From Lamellibrachia columna (lineage: Eukaryota; Annelida; Polychaeta; Sabellida; Siboglinidae): 64,000 nucleotides of DNA. Shown here in pieces: positions 33,951 to 46,640 of this stretch. Under the pieces are notes generated by a model. The model worked only from the letters and a program-made list of their open reading frames with translations. It ran no database searches and was not told the DNA's origin. The DNA is taken from the NCBI GenBank assembly GCA_963662155.1, contig OY759263.1, positions 27,344,048 to 27,408,047 on the forward strand, read 5' to 3'. Every line of letters begins with the position of its first letter. Positions within the stretch are counted from its first letter, which is position 1. The position numbers and the translations under genes are program-made.

Positions 33951-34189
33951 CGAATTAAATCTAGGTTACTTCATGTATAATACCTCTATACTTTCATCTT
34001 TCTCCGCTACCGAATTTTCATCCTCGTCGCCATTGTTATGTCTTTGTAATCAGACACAATTGACTTAACTGAACACGCATATTTATTTATATCTCGTACA
34101 CCGCGCACAAATCATACTGTCTTGTTATATATGGCTTGTCCTTACGTAAACTTCACGTATTCAACGTCAACGAGACTTTGTATATATGT

Positions 34190-34745
34190 GTGGAGTGGTT
34201 TGCGGTGACGGTGGCACAAGAGACGGAAATTCGCAGGAGAATTCAAGCTGGGGCGAGTGCATGGAGGAAAGTGGAAGGGGTGTAGTAAAAAGAAAGTGGA
34301 AGGGGTATTGGGAGATAGACGTATATCACGGAAGCTAAAAGGAAAGGTTTGCTCGTGCATAACTCCAGCCTACCTACGGCGATGACAGAAAGACAAAAAC
34401 AGAAACTGCAAGTTTGCGAGAACAACTGGGTGAGAAGAATTGCGGGATCGAAAAGAACAGACAAGCGATGAATGCAGGAGCCGAAGGAGGAAGTTGGTGT
34501 GAGAGAGAATCTCACGAGGAAGCTGGTGAGGAACCGACTGAAGTGGGCTGGACATGTGGAAAGAATGGAAGGGGAACGGCCGGTTGATGAAGAGAGCGGA
34601 TGCGTTTAGAGTGGAGGATAGAAGGAGAAGAGGAAGACCGAGATGGGAGGACTGTGTGAAGAGAGATTTGGGCATTTGGCGGAAGTGGGAGGGGAGGGGA
34701 GAATGAGGGCGAGGGATATGGGGGGGGGGGTTGAGACGGTAACAT
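34190..34745 (+). mobile_element. LINE 3' relic
   Basis: Plus-strand fragments read MTERQKQKLQVCENNWVRRI, AGSKRTDKR, LTRKLVRNRLKWAGHVERM and EDCVKRDLGIW across frameshifts, the typical C-terminal end of a LINE ORF2. Stops and single-base shifts abound. The ORFs on the minus strand here are shadows. Confidence 0.7.
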
Positions 34746-37129
34746 TCAGGAGCCACGAACTCTGGCTCCTTTTAACTATAGAGTTCTAGGCCGGTCTCAA
34801 CGACCTGTATCGGGGTCGCCATCTCTGTTTGGTGTCGAGTCGTGATCTGGAGTGGTTAATAGTGACTGATGTTAGGTGTTCGCGGGTTATACCCCCAGTA
34901 ATAGGGAACGTAAGTCTCGCGACCTATTTACCTCTGCAGTCCACTGGCGACTTCGGCTGTTTTGATGCATGTGTAAAGAATAGGATTATAGGTTGTTTTT
35001 GGTGAACTCACAGAATTGACACCAAACGGTTTAACTTTTTCTGGTTTTAGACCGATGAAAAGATGTTAATGCTCGCGCATTGACGGCATAGCAAAATCTA
35101 TATGCATGGCAAATGTGTTTTCTTTATTGAAAACAGTCGGTTTGGGGACAAGAGCTTGTGGGCTTATCTGCATTTAGACACCTTGTTAACCATATATATT
35201 TACTAAAGTAAAGATTTTCGACTGATTCCACACTTCTAAACGAGCAGTTTTCGAGGCTAGCATTCTAGCGATAATCCGTAGCATGTTTTAATATCTGAAG
35301 CGAGATCCGGATATCAACTTCTATAACAGATTATAGGTCGATAGTCATTATTATACTGATGATCAATTTAATAGGAAACTTTGTTATAGGAAACAGGGAT
35401 CAGAATATTTCTCTTTGATACATTATAACTGTCGAAGTATAGTAAAAAAACTTTAATATGTTAAAGGATCATATTTCAACACTGGATGTGATGTTTGATG
35501 TTCTCGCCCTTTCTGAAACTTGGCCAAATGATAACAGTAGTGATACAGTAAATGTGTTGATGGTTATGACTTTGTGCCAACAGCTCCAGAAAAGGAGGAG
35601 GAGTTGGTCTATATAAAAAAAATCATTACAACACAAATACCTCTCCCTTCTGTCAAAAAGTATTGATAATTGTGCTGAAACTGTAAATGCTGAGGTCAAG
35701 TAGAGAAATGGTAAAAGAATAACTATATGTTGCATATACAGAGCACCAAACAAAGATCTGACATTGTTAAATGAACATATACATTTCATTTTTAGTAAGA
35801 GTCATACTAAAACAGTATATTTATGTGGTGACTTTAATGTTGATTTTCTACAGTACGATAAACATGCTGATACAAATAACTTTGTTGATCAATTATTCAG
35901 TTTTGGGTTACACCCTCTGAAAACTAGACCCACTAGAATTACACGTGATTCTAAAACACTAACAGATAATATTTTTACCACAGACTTGTATTCCCGCAAG
36001 CAGAGTGGTTTAATAATAAATGACATCAGTGACCATCTGCCTATATATGCAGTGACTGAATATATACACCAAGAAGCAAAACATCAAACGTACAGAAAGA
36101 AGAGACTAGTAAACGAGGAAAGAAAGAGAGTTTTCATAAAAGACTTAGAGAAATGTAACTGGGATGAAATAGTGACAGAGGAGGATGCCAACATTACATG
36201 TAATAAATTTATCAACTTGTTTACAAATTTGTATAACTCAAATTGTCCCGCCAGTAACTGCACACACGATACAGTGAAAACATAAGAGACCCGATAAACC
36301 ATGGATGACAAATTCGTAAAAAAAATGCTTGTAAGAAAAAACCCAACTACATAGACAATTCTTAAAAAACAGAACAGATGAAAAACAAGAAAAATACAAG
36401 AAATATTCAAATAAAGTGACTGCCATATTGAGTTATTCAGAAAAAAACAGCATTACTCCGACCTTCTAGAATTAAGCAAGACGAACATAAAAGAAACTTA
36501 AATACCTGGGTACTCTAATTAATAAAAAGCAAAAAGGATCGGAATAGCCTACCCATTTAAAGACAATACAAACATAGTCACTGGCAATGAGAATATCGCA
36601 AATGGTTTTATTAAATTATGTTCAAATATAGGTCCTGCACTAGTCAGGAATATTCCTAAATGCAACACAAATTTTACACATTACCTGAATAAAAAGGTAG
36701 AGGAGACGTTATTTCGTAACCTCGTTACTGATGATGATATATTAGCAATAGTATATAATGCTAAAAGCAAAAAATTCAAAAGGTCATGATGATGTTGATA
36801 TGTGCCTAGTTAAGTTGGTAATACCATATATTCTAAAACCTTTAAAACATATATTCAACAATTCGCTACAAAAAGGAGCCTTTCCGGACAGCATGAACAT
36901 TGCTCGTGTTATCTCTACAGGTGTGTATTCAAAACTGGCGAGGCATAAGAATTCTCAAACTACAGGCCAGTGTCAGTATTACCTCAGTTTTGAAAAATAC
37001 TAGAAACGATATTTCATAGATTAATGTCTTTTTGAATGATAAACAAATACTGTACAATGGCCAATATGGTTTTTGAGAAAAATGCCACTCAACATCAATG
37101 GCGTTATTAGAACTTGTGGAAGAAATTAC

Positions 37130-37590
37130 AATACTTACTTACTTGGTATACTTGTTTGTATAGTCTCGTTTAGCCTGTGGCTAGATACCTCAATTTCTTC
37201 TTGAAGGTGTTCAGTGAACAAGCTGTTACGACTTCTTCGGGAAGTTTATTCCAGTGATATCGACAACACGATTTGTGAAAAAGTGTTTACGGATCTCTGT
37301 GCGGGAGTACGTCTTTCTTAGCCTTAAGCTATGGGCCCTCAGATTTTCTCTAGTTCATCTATATCTTTTCTATAAAAGGGGTTCCAAGCTGGCGATGCAT
37401 ATTCCATCACTGGTCGTATAATTTTCATATAAGATCTTTATTATCTTTTCTGATCTACTTTCAAAGCTTCGTTTAATTAGTCCTATACGTTGATTTGCCC
37501 AAGTTGTAATATATTTTATGTGGGTGCTTGGTTTTAGGTTGTCGCATATGGTAATTCCTAGATCTTTTTGTTCTGCAACCAGGCTTGTTA
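37130..37590 (-). mobile_element. Nested LINE 3' relic, opposite strand
   Basis: Minus strand: AEQKDLGITICDNLKPSTHI, TWANQRIGLIKRSF, LRLRKTYSRTEIRKHFF. This is the C-terminal part of a second LINE with an (AAGT)n tail at 37130-37142, which marks its insertion into the larger plus-strand LINE. Confidence 0.78.
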
Positions 37591-37760
37591 ACAAATGCAA
37601 ATGCATTTGAATGCACATTTGAATGTTGAGCATTTGAATGCGCATTCAAATGCCTCCATAAATTTTTTAATGCATTTGCATTTGGATTTGTATGCGACCC
37701 ACAAACATTTGATTTGTCAAATGCACAATCAAATGTACAATCAAATGCATGCGTAATTCT
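37590..37760. repeat. Degenerate array of ATTTGCAT/CAAATGCA motifs
   Basis: At least ten occurrences of CAAATG or CATTTG phrases in about 160 bp, in both orientations, several matching ATGCAAAT. Confidence 0.8.
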
Positions 37761-38087
37761 TTGAATAATTATTATTGTTAGATTCACTTTCATAACAGGT
37801 CTGACCTGTAAATCCACTTTCACAACGTGCTCTTTGAAAAAGTGTTCTGTAGGTCAACAGGTCAATGCCTGAGCTGTTTTTCATACATCTATATGGTCTA
37901 TGCTTCCGAAAAGTTCTTTTGTAAATCACACAGCTAGCTGTGAGATCGTCATCTACTGGTTCATTTGTTAAGGGGGTAAATCTGTTTGGACTGGTCGTTT
38001 TCGCGGCACGTGATTTTACGCTGCCTTTTTTCGGGTTTGATTATTGGACCTGTTGGTTTAATGGGTGAGATCCTTTTCAGTTCCTTG

Positions 38088-38166
38088 TGTGTGTGTGTGT
38101 GTGCGTGTGCGTGTGCGTGTGCGTGTGCGTGTGCGTGTGCGTGTGCGTGTGCGTGTGCGTGTGCGT
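38088..38166. repeat. (GTGTGC)n hexanucleotide repeat
   Basis: (GT)n for about 15 bp, then about 10 GTGTGC units. Confidence 0.95.
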
Positions 38167-38680
38167 AAAACTTACCCTATGTGTGCTGTTGTACTGATAG
38201 TACGTGTGTAGAGGTTTCCAAGGCGTTGTCTGCAGTGCTCGACAAGGAAAACTTAAATCTGTCCCAGGGCTACTCTGTACTCTGGGTACTACTTCACCTT
38301 GGTTGAAGTTGGCCAGTTTGTATGCAGATTTGTAAAGTTGGGAGTGCAGTTCTACTTACGTTATCAAAGTGTTACTGGTTTATTCCTAGCCTTACCTCAG
38401 CTATTTACATTATGCACCTAACCGGGAGAAGGGTGAAAAATATGGCGGGAAATCCGAATGGGTCAGAACATCATTTAAGATTGAATTTACATCGCATAAA
38501 CACCGAATTTACTTCTAAACAGCACGGTATGATAATCGGTATGTTGCTGCAGCAATATGAATAGGATGAAAAATGTCTTATCACCACTACAAACAACCAA
38601 AAAATTAACTAAGCAACGAAGCTCATATATAAACAGACACCTCTTAACCGGAACCGGAACCAATCTCAACCACAGCAATG
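38167..38680. other. Unassigned DNA between the nested insertions and the LINE palm
   Basis: No gene is recognised. It separates the N-terminal and palm regions of the LINE, so it is inserted sequence or a decayed LINE. Confidence 0.35.
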
Positions 38681-39481
38681 GATAACTCTCAGTCTTCATT
38701 TGCAGTATTTACAGATTTAAAAAAGGCATTTGATACAGTTGACCACAACATACTGCTAAAACAATAGAAAATTATGGCATTAGAAGTCTAGCATATAGTT
38801 GGATACATAGCTATCTAAACGACAGAAGACAGTATGTCTCTATTAATGGCATAAATTCAATTTGCCTAAATATATCATGTGGTGTACCACAAGGTTCTGT
38901 ATTACGACCAATTTATTATATTATTAATGACGTGTAACGTATCACCTATGATGAAATGTATAATATCTGCTGATGACACAAACTTCTTGTGCACAGGTGA
39001 TGATATATCAGAAATATGCAAATTGTATCTACAGAATTGGATAAATTAAGTACATGGTTTAATGCAAATAAATGTTTCAAAAACAAATTTTATGTTAATA
39101 ATTAGGAAAACGATTGACAATAATCCCACAGTTATCATAAATGGTACTAATATCGAAATAGCGTATATTACAAAATTCCTTGGTGTGCACATTGACTACC
39201 TATTGGGTTGGACTGACTATATTAAGGGGATACAAAATAGAATTGCTAAGAATGTGTCTGTCATTAATAGAGTTAAGCACATGTTGAATAGTCATGCATT
39301 ATATTCCTTGTACTGCACTCTTATCATGCCGTATCTGAACTATTGTTGTGAAGCTTGGGGAAATACTTATAAAAGCAGAATACACCCTCTCCATATGCTA
39401 CAGAAAAAGGCTATACGAATATGTAAACATGAAGGGTACTTGTCACACACAAGACCAATTGTTCACTTTAAAACTTTCAAA

Positions 39482-39995
<514 letters not shown>

Positions 39996-41123
39996 TGTGA
40001 TAGACAACATGGTGTTCATGTTTAAGGTTCGCAACAATTTGCTCCCAGATCGTCTATTGTGTTTCTTTAAGAGAGTATGTGACAGTCACAATCACAATAT
40101 TCCCAACAAAAACAACAATTACAAAACAAAATATTGTAGAACGTCACAAAAAGCTGCTTGTATTAGTATTAATGGTCCTACGTTATGAAATCAATTACAT
40201 CCAGACCTGCAGACATGCAGAACGGTTTAAAAATCATTATAAAAGATTGCTCCTACAAAGATATGAACAGTTGGATTAATATCAATAATCAATTTAGTAT
40301 TTTTATATGTATGTCTGCCTATGTATATCGTACTATATATTGGTTGATGTATGCCTCTGTATACTGTAATATCCAGTATACTTAGCAACGTATAAGTAAC
40401 TGTTGCAAAACTGTCAAATTAGTCAATTGTGATTATTTAATTTAAGAACTAAGATCGTAAATAATTAATAGGGAATGCAAAATATAAGTTTTATAACTTC
40501 GTGCATTTCCTTTCAACATATTTGTAAAATGGTTGTTTAGATTTTATATATTCACAGCATCCTGATTGATGTGTTTTGGTTCAATAGAGATATCTTATGT
40601 ATTGCTGCACATTGTATATATGTTTATGTTGAATAAATTAATTTCAAATCAACTTAACTAGGTGGGCGATAAGGTGCATCGTTCAAGTGGTCGCCAATCG
40701 GCTTAACTAACGCGGAACCTCGCGATGTATCATGGTCCACTTACGTTCCCTATAGACCAATGTCTCAATGGTTCAATCTCATGTCTCAACGTATGTCTTA
40801 AAACGCTGTTATTCTAGCATAGATGGATCTGGTTAAAATTATAATTATTACCCTAAATAATAATAATAATGTTTCAGTAATGCACATTGATACCCTAAAA
40901 AGGTTTCAGTGGTATCGGCAATAAGATGGTATCATTCAGTGTGTTCGAAGTAAAGCACTAACGGGATGGTCATACATGTATCAAGTTACATTGTCAAAGC
41001 GTCTTTGTACTGTCGAACGATCCACTAGTGTAGCTATTAAATTCGCTAAGATATTTTGCTGTCCTTATTGTCCTTCGTGTGCGGGACGAGGCTACAGTTT
41101 TGCGTTTGAAATATTTTATTTTC

Positions 41124-41131
41124 TATTTAAG
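41124..41131 (+). promoter_or_regulatory. TATA-like element upstream of gene 2
   Basis: TATTTAAG inside the phrase TTTTCTATTTAAGCAGCAT, conserved at 53881 upstream of gene 3. In both segments it lies upstream of the conserved TTTAATGG leader. Promoter role is inferred. Confidence 0.4.
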
Positions 41132-41192
41132 CAGCATTTCGAAAACGTAATCTAGCATTGTGTTTTCATTTAATGGTGAATGCCCGTGCTAA

Positions 41193-42340
41193 TAAGAGGC
41201 GCGGATCCAGAGAGGGCGTGGGGGGACGCACAACCCCCGTTTTGCTTGAAAGAATGATTGTTTTGGGCATTGCACTTATATAACTTAGTATGAGCTAAGA
41301 TCACAGCATTATCACCGTATATAGCCACAGTCTGAACCTGGCAGTATCCAAGGCATGCGAGGTTTCGAAAGTACAAAACTTGAAGTTTAAATTGCAGAGC
41401 CTGGATATATTCTTCAAATACACGCCCAAGAAACAGCGGTGACTAGATCACTTTACAGAAGAGATGAACATCCGGAGGAAGCGTGATGGTTTGAAGGAAG
41501 TATGTGTTGCAAAGGTTAAACTACTGTTTGAAACAAGGTGCGTGGAACAACACACTACACTGGATGAGTTTAGTTAAGTGTGTGAAGCCATCCTTCACTG
41601 TCTGACGGCAATGAGGGCAACACGTGGAGTTCAAAAATAATGACGGATGCTTTGGGCCTACTGTCTTTTAACGATCTCACGCCCTGCATTCATCGCTGCA
41701 TTCCAGGTGAATCGGTGCATGTTTGAGTACGCCATAGGTCTCGGCAAACTGCTCCAGGGTTATACCCACATGTTCTTCGGGCCTACGAAGAAGTCACTCT
41801 GGTATATTTATCGACAGCAGACAAAACACAGATGCGGAGTACACTGATGTACAGGCCACCTGTACCAGACCAACTTCTCGAGGAATGTAATACGAGGTTC
41901 AGTATGATCACAGGGAAGGCTGTGCTCGGCCTGAAAGTTCCTGCCCAACAAATTGGGCAAGCTGACATATCCTAACATAACCGACTTCCAAGAATGATAT
42001 TGTCATGACATGCCATCCCCAGTGCCCATGCTAGCTGACGTCAGACTGTGGAAAAAGAAATGTGATTCGTCAGAAGAAACAAAATACTATTACCTACAGG
42101 AAATGCAATGTTGCCCAAACGAAGAAATAACTTTTTGTGAGCTCCGTCGAGTAATAGAACGAGACCGACCGGGTGGCCGGGTGGTACAGACAAGTGTTAG
42201 TGGCGCACCCTCCCGTATTAGCTACGCAGGCCCTGTCGTTAATATTGTTAATCGCTAGAGGGCGCTGGTCAGGTTTTCGGGTCTAATGGGGTCATTCGCC
42301 CATTATCAGACAGGTGATTGATCGAAAGTGAGATGGTTCA
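41193..42340 (+). mobile_element. hAT transposon relic inserted in the leader of gene 2
   Basis: The left end GGCGCGGATCCAGAGAGGGC resembles hAT termini such as that at 60278. Between 41470 and 41965 plus-strand fragments read LLFETRCVEQHTTLDEF, FIAAFQVNRCMFEYAIGLG, KLLQGYTHMFF, AYEEVTL and QLLEECNTRFS, a match in type to hAT transposases of the ZMYM1/P52rIPK-like group. Stops and shifts are present. The unit sequence of copies 1 and 3 resumes at GCTGTCTGGTATGTGATCGA (about 42351). The right terminus is not clear. Confidence 0.7.
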
Positions 42341-42419
42341 GGGCGGAAGAGCTGTCTGGTATGTGATCGACGGTGTTAAACACAGAAGATATGACCTAGG
42401 TCATGCGTACGAACATAAT

Positions 42420-43880
42420 ATGGGTAAACTCGGAACATATACGAAGCGTCTGTTCATTCTATATGCGGCGATTAGTGTCATTTGCATCGCTACGCTGCTG
42501 GTGGTGAGCTACGTGTTGTCACGTACGCAATCACGTCCAGTAATTAATCACAGAGCAAGTGGCATGAAGAAAACGTACATGAACGACGTGATGACATCGC
42601 TATCAACACGAAGAAGGCCGTACACGATGGGTGAGCATTACTTCTTGGCGTCAGAGTTAGATCAGTACTACCGTTACACGAAGCTCAATACAGTAACGAC
42701 GGAGTTTGATGAGTCAAACAAAGTGAGAAACGTCGACATTACTCTGTACCGCTACAAGGTGTCGCTGCTAAACAGGAATATTCGTAGCGCCGACCTGTTC
42801 CTACTGGTAGTTGAACAACACAAGCACCAAGCGACCTCTGGTGGTAGCTGTTTGTACGGCGTCAGTGAATCTGCCAATTTCAGAAGCGTCTGCTCGTTTC
42901 GTGACTTCTACAACGGCACGTATATAGTGTATTGTCCACCGGCTCCAGCGAAAACGACCGAATCGAGATGTTGGAAGGTGACCGTGCAACTACAGTGTGT
43001 CAACTTCACCGCCTACTCCAGTCTTTACCAGTCGTTGCATAAGACAATATGGAGACGACGCGTGTGCGATAATGACACGAACAAGGGAATAGTTCTCGGG
43101 AACTGGCCTCTGATGCGAGCCATGAAGAGAGACGCCTCGAGGAAGAACGTAGTGACCTGGCACCTCATTCACAAAAGGAAGTGGGAGGCAAGGATGAATG
43201 ATGGAAAGTGGTTCCGGTCGCTCAACAGGTCGACTTTGTGCGCATGCGTGAAAAGCTTCGGTAACATTTACATGTACGGCTCGTCGCATATGCGTTTCAA
43301 GTTCGACTACTTATTGGGCGAATGCTATAAGAGACCAACGGATTTCGCTAAGAAGCACGGCAAGGCAAGTGTTGGCAATCTCCACTACACTTGGTATCGG
43401 TTTTCCGACCAGTTCGGCCGAATTTTGTCCAACAGAAAATATACTTTTAAGAAGAAAGACTTGGTTTTTCTACAGACAGGCGCACACGACACGTCCAGTC
43501 GTGGGCTAGCCGTTGCAATGTCAACGGGTATCCGTCAGTTTATCGAGTCGTTGTCCGCATTTGCAGAAGTTTCCCATCGGAAGGGCTTCAAACTCGTCGT
43601 GCTGACGTCGCCACCCTTTCGTGACATCGACAATAAGACAAACACAATGGGTGGACGAAACAACTTCGCATTGGCCGCATTCAATGAGATGATCAGGGTG
43701 AAAGCGGCATACATGGGTGTGGAAGTCTTCGACGAGTTCTCGATTCTTCTACCAAGACAGGACGAAAACATATGTAACTCTCACTATATCTGCTATAATG
43801 GAAAGTTACAGAAGATCACGGGAACTGTGGGTGTAACCACGATGCAAATGGCGATGGCAAACGTGTGCAACCTAATGTAA
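42420..43880 (+). CDS. PC-esterase/NXPE-like type II membrane protein, paralogue 2 (486 aa)
   Basis: Same family and layout as the gene at 26075. The short cytoplasmic MGKLGTYTKRLF is followed by a membrane anchor (AAISVICIATLLVVSYVL). A luminal stem holds RASGMKKTYMNDV, which copy 1 lacks. The SGNH-like domain has MYGSSHMRFKFDYLLGE, LVFLQTGAHDTSSRG and CNSHYICYNGK. Sequons include NGTY, NFTA and NRST. The DxxH aspartate is again replaced (Cys at -3). It is a single exon with no stops or frameshifts, so it looks functional. Start chosen at ATG 42420 by comparison with the other copies; an in-frame extension exists upstream (ATG 42333) but reads through sequence that is frame-shifted in copy 3. 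A hAT insertion lies just upstream, separating the putative TATA-like element from the start by about 1.3 kb. The stop codon lies in the first unit of a 54-bp tandem array. Confidence 0.86.
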   Translation: MGKLGTYTKRLFILYAAISVICIATLLVVSYVLSRTQSRPVINHRASGMKKTYMNDVMTSLSTRRRPYTMGEHYFLASELDQYYRYTKLNTVTTEFDESNKVRNVDITLYRYKVSLLNRNIRSADLFLLVVEQHKHQATSGGSCLYGVSESANFRSVCSFRDFYNGTYIVYCPPAPAKTTESRCWKVTVQLQCVNFTAYSSLYQSLHKTIWRRRVCDNDTNKGIVLGNWPLMRAMKRDASRKNVVTWHLIHKRKWEARMNDGKWFRSLNRSTLCACVKSFGNIYMYGSSHMRFKFDYLLGECYKRPTDFAKKHGKASVGNLHYTWYRFSDQFGRILSNRKYTFKKKDLVFLQTGAHDTSSRGLAVAMSTGIRQFIESLSAFAEVSHRKGFKLVVLTSPPFRDIDNKTNTMGGRNNFALAAFNEMIRVKAAYMGVEVFDEFSILLPRQDENICNSHYICYNGKLQKITGTVGVTTMQMAMANVCNLM

Positions 43881-44140
43881 CTGCATCAACCCGTGTTACA
43901 TAGTATCAACACAAACGTGTGCAACCTAATGTAACGGCATCAATCCGTGTTACATAGTATTAACACAAACGTGTGCAACCTAATGTAACGGCATCAACCC
44001 GTGTTACATAGTATCAACACAAACGTGTGCAACCTAATGTAACGGCATCGACCCTTGTTACATAGTATCAACACAAACGTGTGCAACCTAATGTAATGGC
44101 ATCAGAATACAATCCGTGTTACATAGTATCAACACAAGCG
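43861..44140. repeat. 54-bp minisatellite that includes the stop of gene 2, about 5 units
   Basis: Units start ACGTGTGCAACCTAATGTAA at 43861, 43915, 43969, 44023 and 44077. The first unit is coding up to the TAA. Confidence 0.95.
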
Positions 44141-44407
44141 CTAATCGTTGTCTATAAATGTTTCGCCTGCAACATGTCTTTATCTGTGATCACTCATGTT
44201 TCATAATATATTGCGAGATGACATTGCTGTGACAGATCAACATAATTTGACTCTGAGTTTTGCCTTGGTTTCGAGGATTCCCAGTGAGGTTGTTTTGAGA
44301 GAGACGCACTTAAAATGTTCAAGACCATTGAATGAACACGATGTATGATGTAAAGTGTTAACCTTCCTGTGTGGAAATGTGTAGCTAGGTAGGTTGGTTG
44401 GTGCGTG

Positions 44408-44571
<164 letters not shown>

Positions 44572-45190
44572 GTATTATTCATTAAAGTAAGACCACCAGA
44601 GATAAACAACGTTTGTGCACAACGATGAATTGTGCATATGTTGCTGGTGCAGATAGCTACACATAATTAGATCGTTTTCAAATGTGGGGCATTTTTTTAA
44701 TAAAGGTCAGATACCTAAGACGTTATCAACATATTGAGCAGTCAAACTAGAAACAAAATGTTTACATGTAATATTATATTGACCATCTCTCTGTAGCCAT
44801 GTGCAGGAGGGTGCGTACAGCTGCAAACGGAATTTCAATAAATATAATCAACCCGTTTCATAGATACCAGGGTACAAAAAAAACAGCATCAAAATAAAAA
44901 AATGGCCGCCATTTCTATGGCAACGACCCAACTTTAAAAAATATTTATTTTAGTTAATAACATGCATTGAGCCGTTCAGCTTTCTAAGTTAATAAGTAAA
45001 AAAAAATTCCACGAAGCTCTCCAGCAATATTTTTGTTGTGGCGAAGACCGTTATTGTGCAGACGAAAATAATACAAAATTAAACGCGACGTTTGCAATGT
45101 TATCAATTCCATTTCGGTATCCTTTTATTGTATCTGTAAATACCTATAAAACATAGGTCTATATTAACTTTGACCTGTTTTGCAATAATT
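44572..45190. other. Intergenic DNA, no gene recognised
   Basis: AT-rich, unique-looking. Confidence 0.35.
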
Positions 45191-45194
45191 ACGT

Positions 45195-45520
45195 GGCAAT
45201 AATGGCGTTATGGTGTGGGCAAGTACAAAATCAGAGGACAAAGAGCAGCATTAGTTAAGGAGCAGTGTAGGTTGGACATGAGAAAGTACTCTTTCTCATA
45301 GAGGGTGATAAATGAATGGAACAAACTGCCAAATGGTTGTGTTAATGCTAGTATGTTTAAAAATAGAATTGACATGTATCTGATAAGGGCGGGCTACAAA
45401 AAGATGAGAACATTGCTGGACTTTCGATAAGCCAATGGCTTCCTTGTCCAGTTGCCATCTGGAACTTGTTGTTTGGGATGGCAATCTTGTTAAATCTTGT
45501 TAAAATCATAAGCGCCTTAA
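45195..45520 (+). mobile_element. LINE 3' relic
   Basis: Plus-strand fragments LVKEQCRLDMRKYSFS, RVINEWNKLPNGCVNAS and FKNRIDMYLIRAGY: the C-terminal end of a CR1/L2-like ORF2. Related to 51890-52130. Confidence 0.75.
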
Positions 45521-45874
45521 TTCTGTTAAACGAATTGATTGTTGACGCATAAAAATGTTACTTTTAATCGAGTTTAATGTTTAATCAGCAAATGAGTTAA
45601 ATGTCTACAATTTAAACCAATTATCATTTTGCACCTTTGCAAAGTTTCTGATTCGCTGCGATATTTTGTCTCCGTTATGGCGACATAAAAATGGTGGTGG
45701 CATAAAAGTTTGGGACAAACGTTAAATGTCTTTAACCAAAGCTGCACCTCACTCATAAAATTCATGTGTAATACAATAGAAATATATGTCACCTTCACGT
45801 TTTGAACTATGAAATGCTAGAAAGAGCTGTACATACGGTGATCGAAGACGGGAACACGTAATCGTAAGGAAATC

Positions 45875-46640
45875 TGAGTGTTTTCGTGAATAAAATAAAT
45901 ACGAAGACTTTATTCTATCATAATTGATAATCATTCCTTCAAGGGATTTACCTCTAACATACAGAGGGAATTTTTGGGATGAAAAAGCAACCTGGGACAC
46001 GAGGAAAGGTTGGGGGCATGACGTTTCACATTACTGTAGAATGGCACGAACGTCTTTAGTGTAACTGCTGCGTCGTTTTGTCGATAGAATGCACACCCAT
46101 GTGTCCGAATTAATCGACAATCAATGTGACAAACGCCATCGGTGTCGCAGCCCATCAAACCGCGGCGCTTGGCGAAGATAAATATCAGACATCCGTAGGC
46201 CCCAACATATGTCTACTCGAGACAGTAGGCCTATTACTGACGTTGACTACCAATAGACGCTACCCGGAATAACCCGTGGCGCCTCTGAACTAACATAAAA
46301 ATAAAATAAATATTATTATTATAAATAAATATTATTAACGTACAGATGAAATCGCTTAAATTTTTGACGGAAGTAAATCGGGCGAATATTTTGCCATGCG
46401 ACAAAACAATCGCATATCTATTGCTATTGTCGCGCGATTGATTGCATGATTGGCAACGATTTCCCTTTCCGTGGTTGTGCGATTGGGTCAGCGCACATTC
46501 CACGACTTTACCTGACTGGTCAGTGTGCAATGCACTACACAAATGTGTGCAACTCGTGTGCTCAGCGCCGCGATCGGGGCTTTATTCTCTGGAACTACAG
46601 GCGCTTTCAGATGCCGGGTATATTGAGTACGATAACGTAT
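45875..46640. repeat. Downstream duplicated block, copy 2
   Basis: Counterpart of 28067-28540. A minus-strand open stretch (45931-46158, containing MGCDTDGVCHIDCRLIRTH) is disrupted in copy 1, so coding function is not supported. Confidence 0.78.

Larger units (their letters stand above)
30289..34110 (-). mobile_element. Ty3/gypsy LTR retrotransposon, degenerate and internally deleted
   Basis: Closely matching LTR-end sequences of about 75 bp (starting TGTTATGTCTTTGTAATCAG) lie at 30289 and 34034 in the same orientation. Beyond that they diverge, so the full LTR bounds are unclear. On the minus strand, the LTR end ...CATAACA is followed after one base by TGGCGACGAGGATG, a TGG-initiated tRNA primer-binding site. 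Gag-like and pol-like regions follow in order on the minus strand. The YIDD-type motif reads IADD, as in Mag-clade gypsy elements. Frameshifts and a deletion of protease and N-terminal RT make it non-autonomous. Confidence 0.85.

Noticed and set aside
34142..34756. Minus-strand Ser/Pro/Phe-rich ORFs
   Set aside because: They are antisense shadows of a plus-strand LINE C-terminal relic.
42318..42419. Extended N-terminus of gene 2 starting at 42318
   Set aside because: The first codon is TTG, and the stretch is leader sequence partly derived from around the hAT insertion.
45931..46158. Small gene with the cysteine-containing MGCDTDGVCHIDC peptide
   Set aside because: The corresponding block at 28100-28330 has stops and indels in this frame, so coding constraint is not supported.
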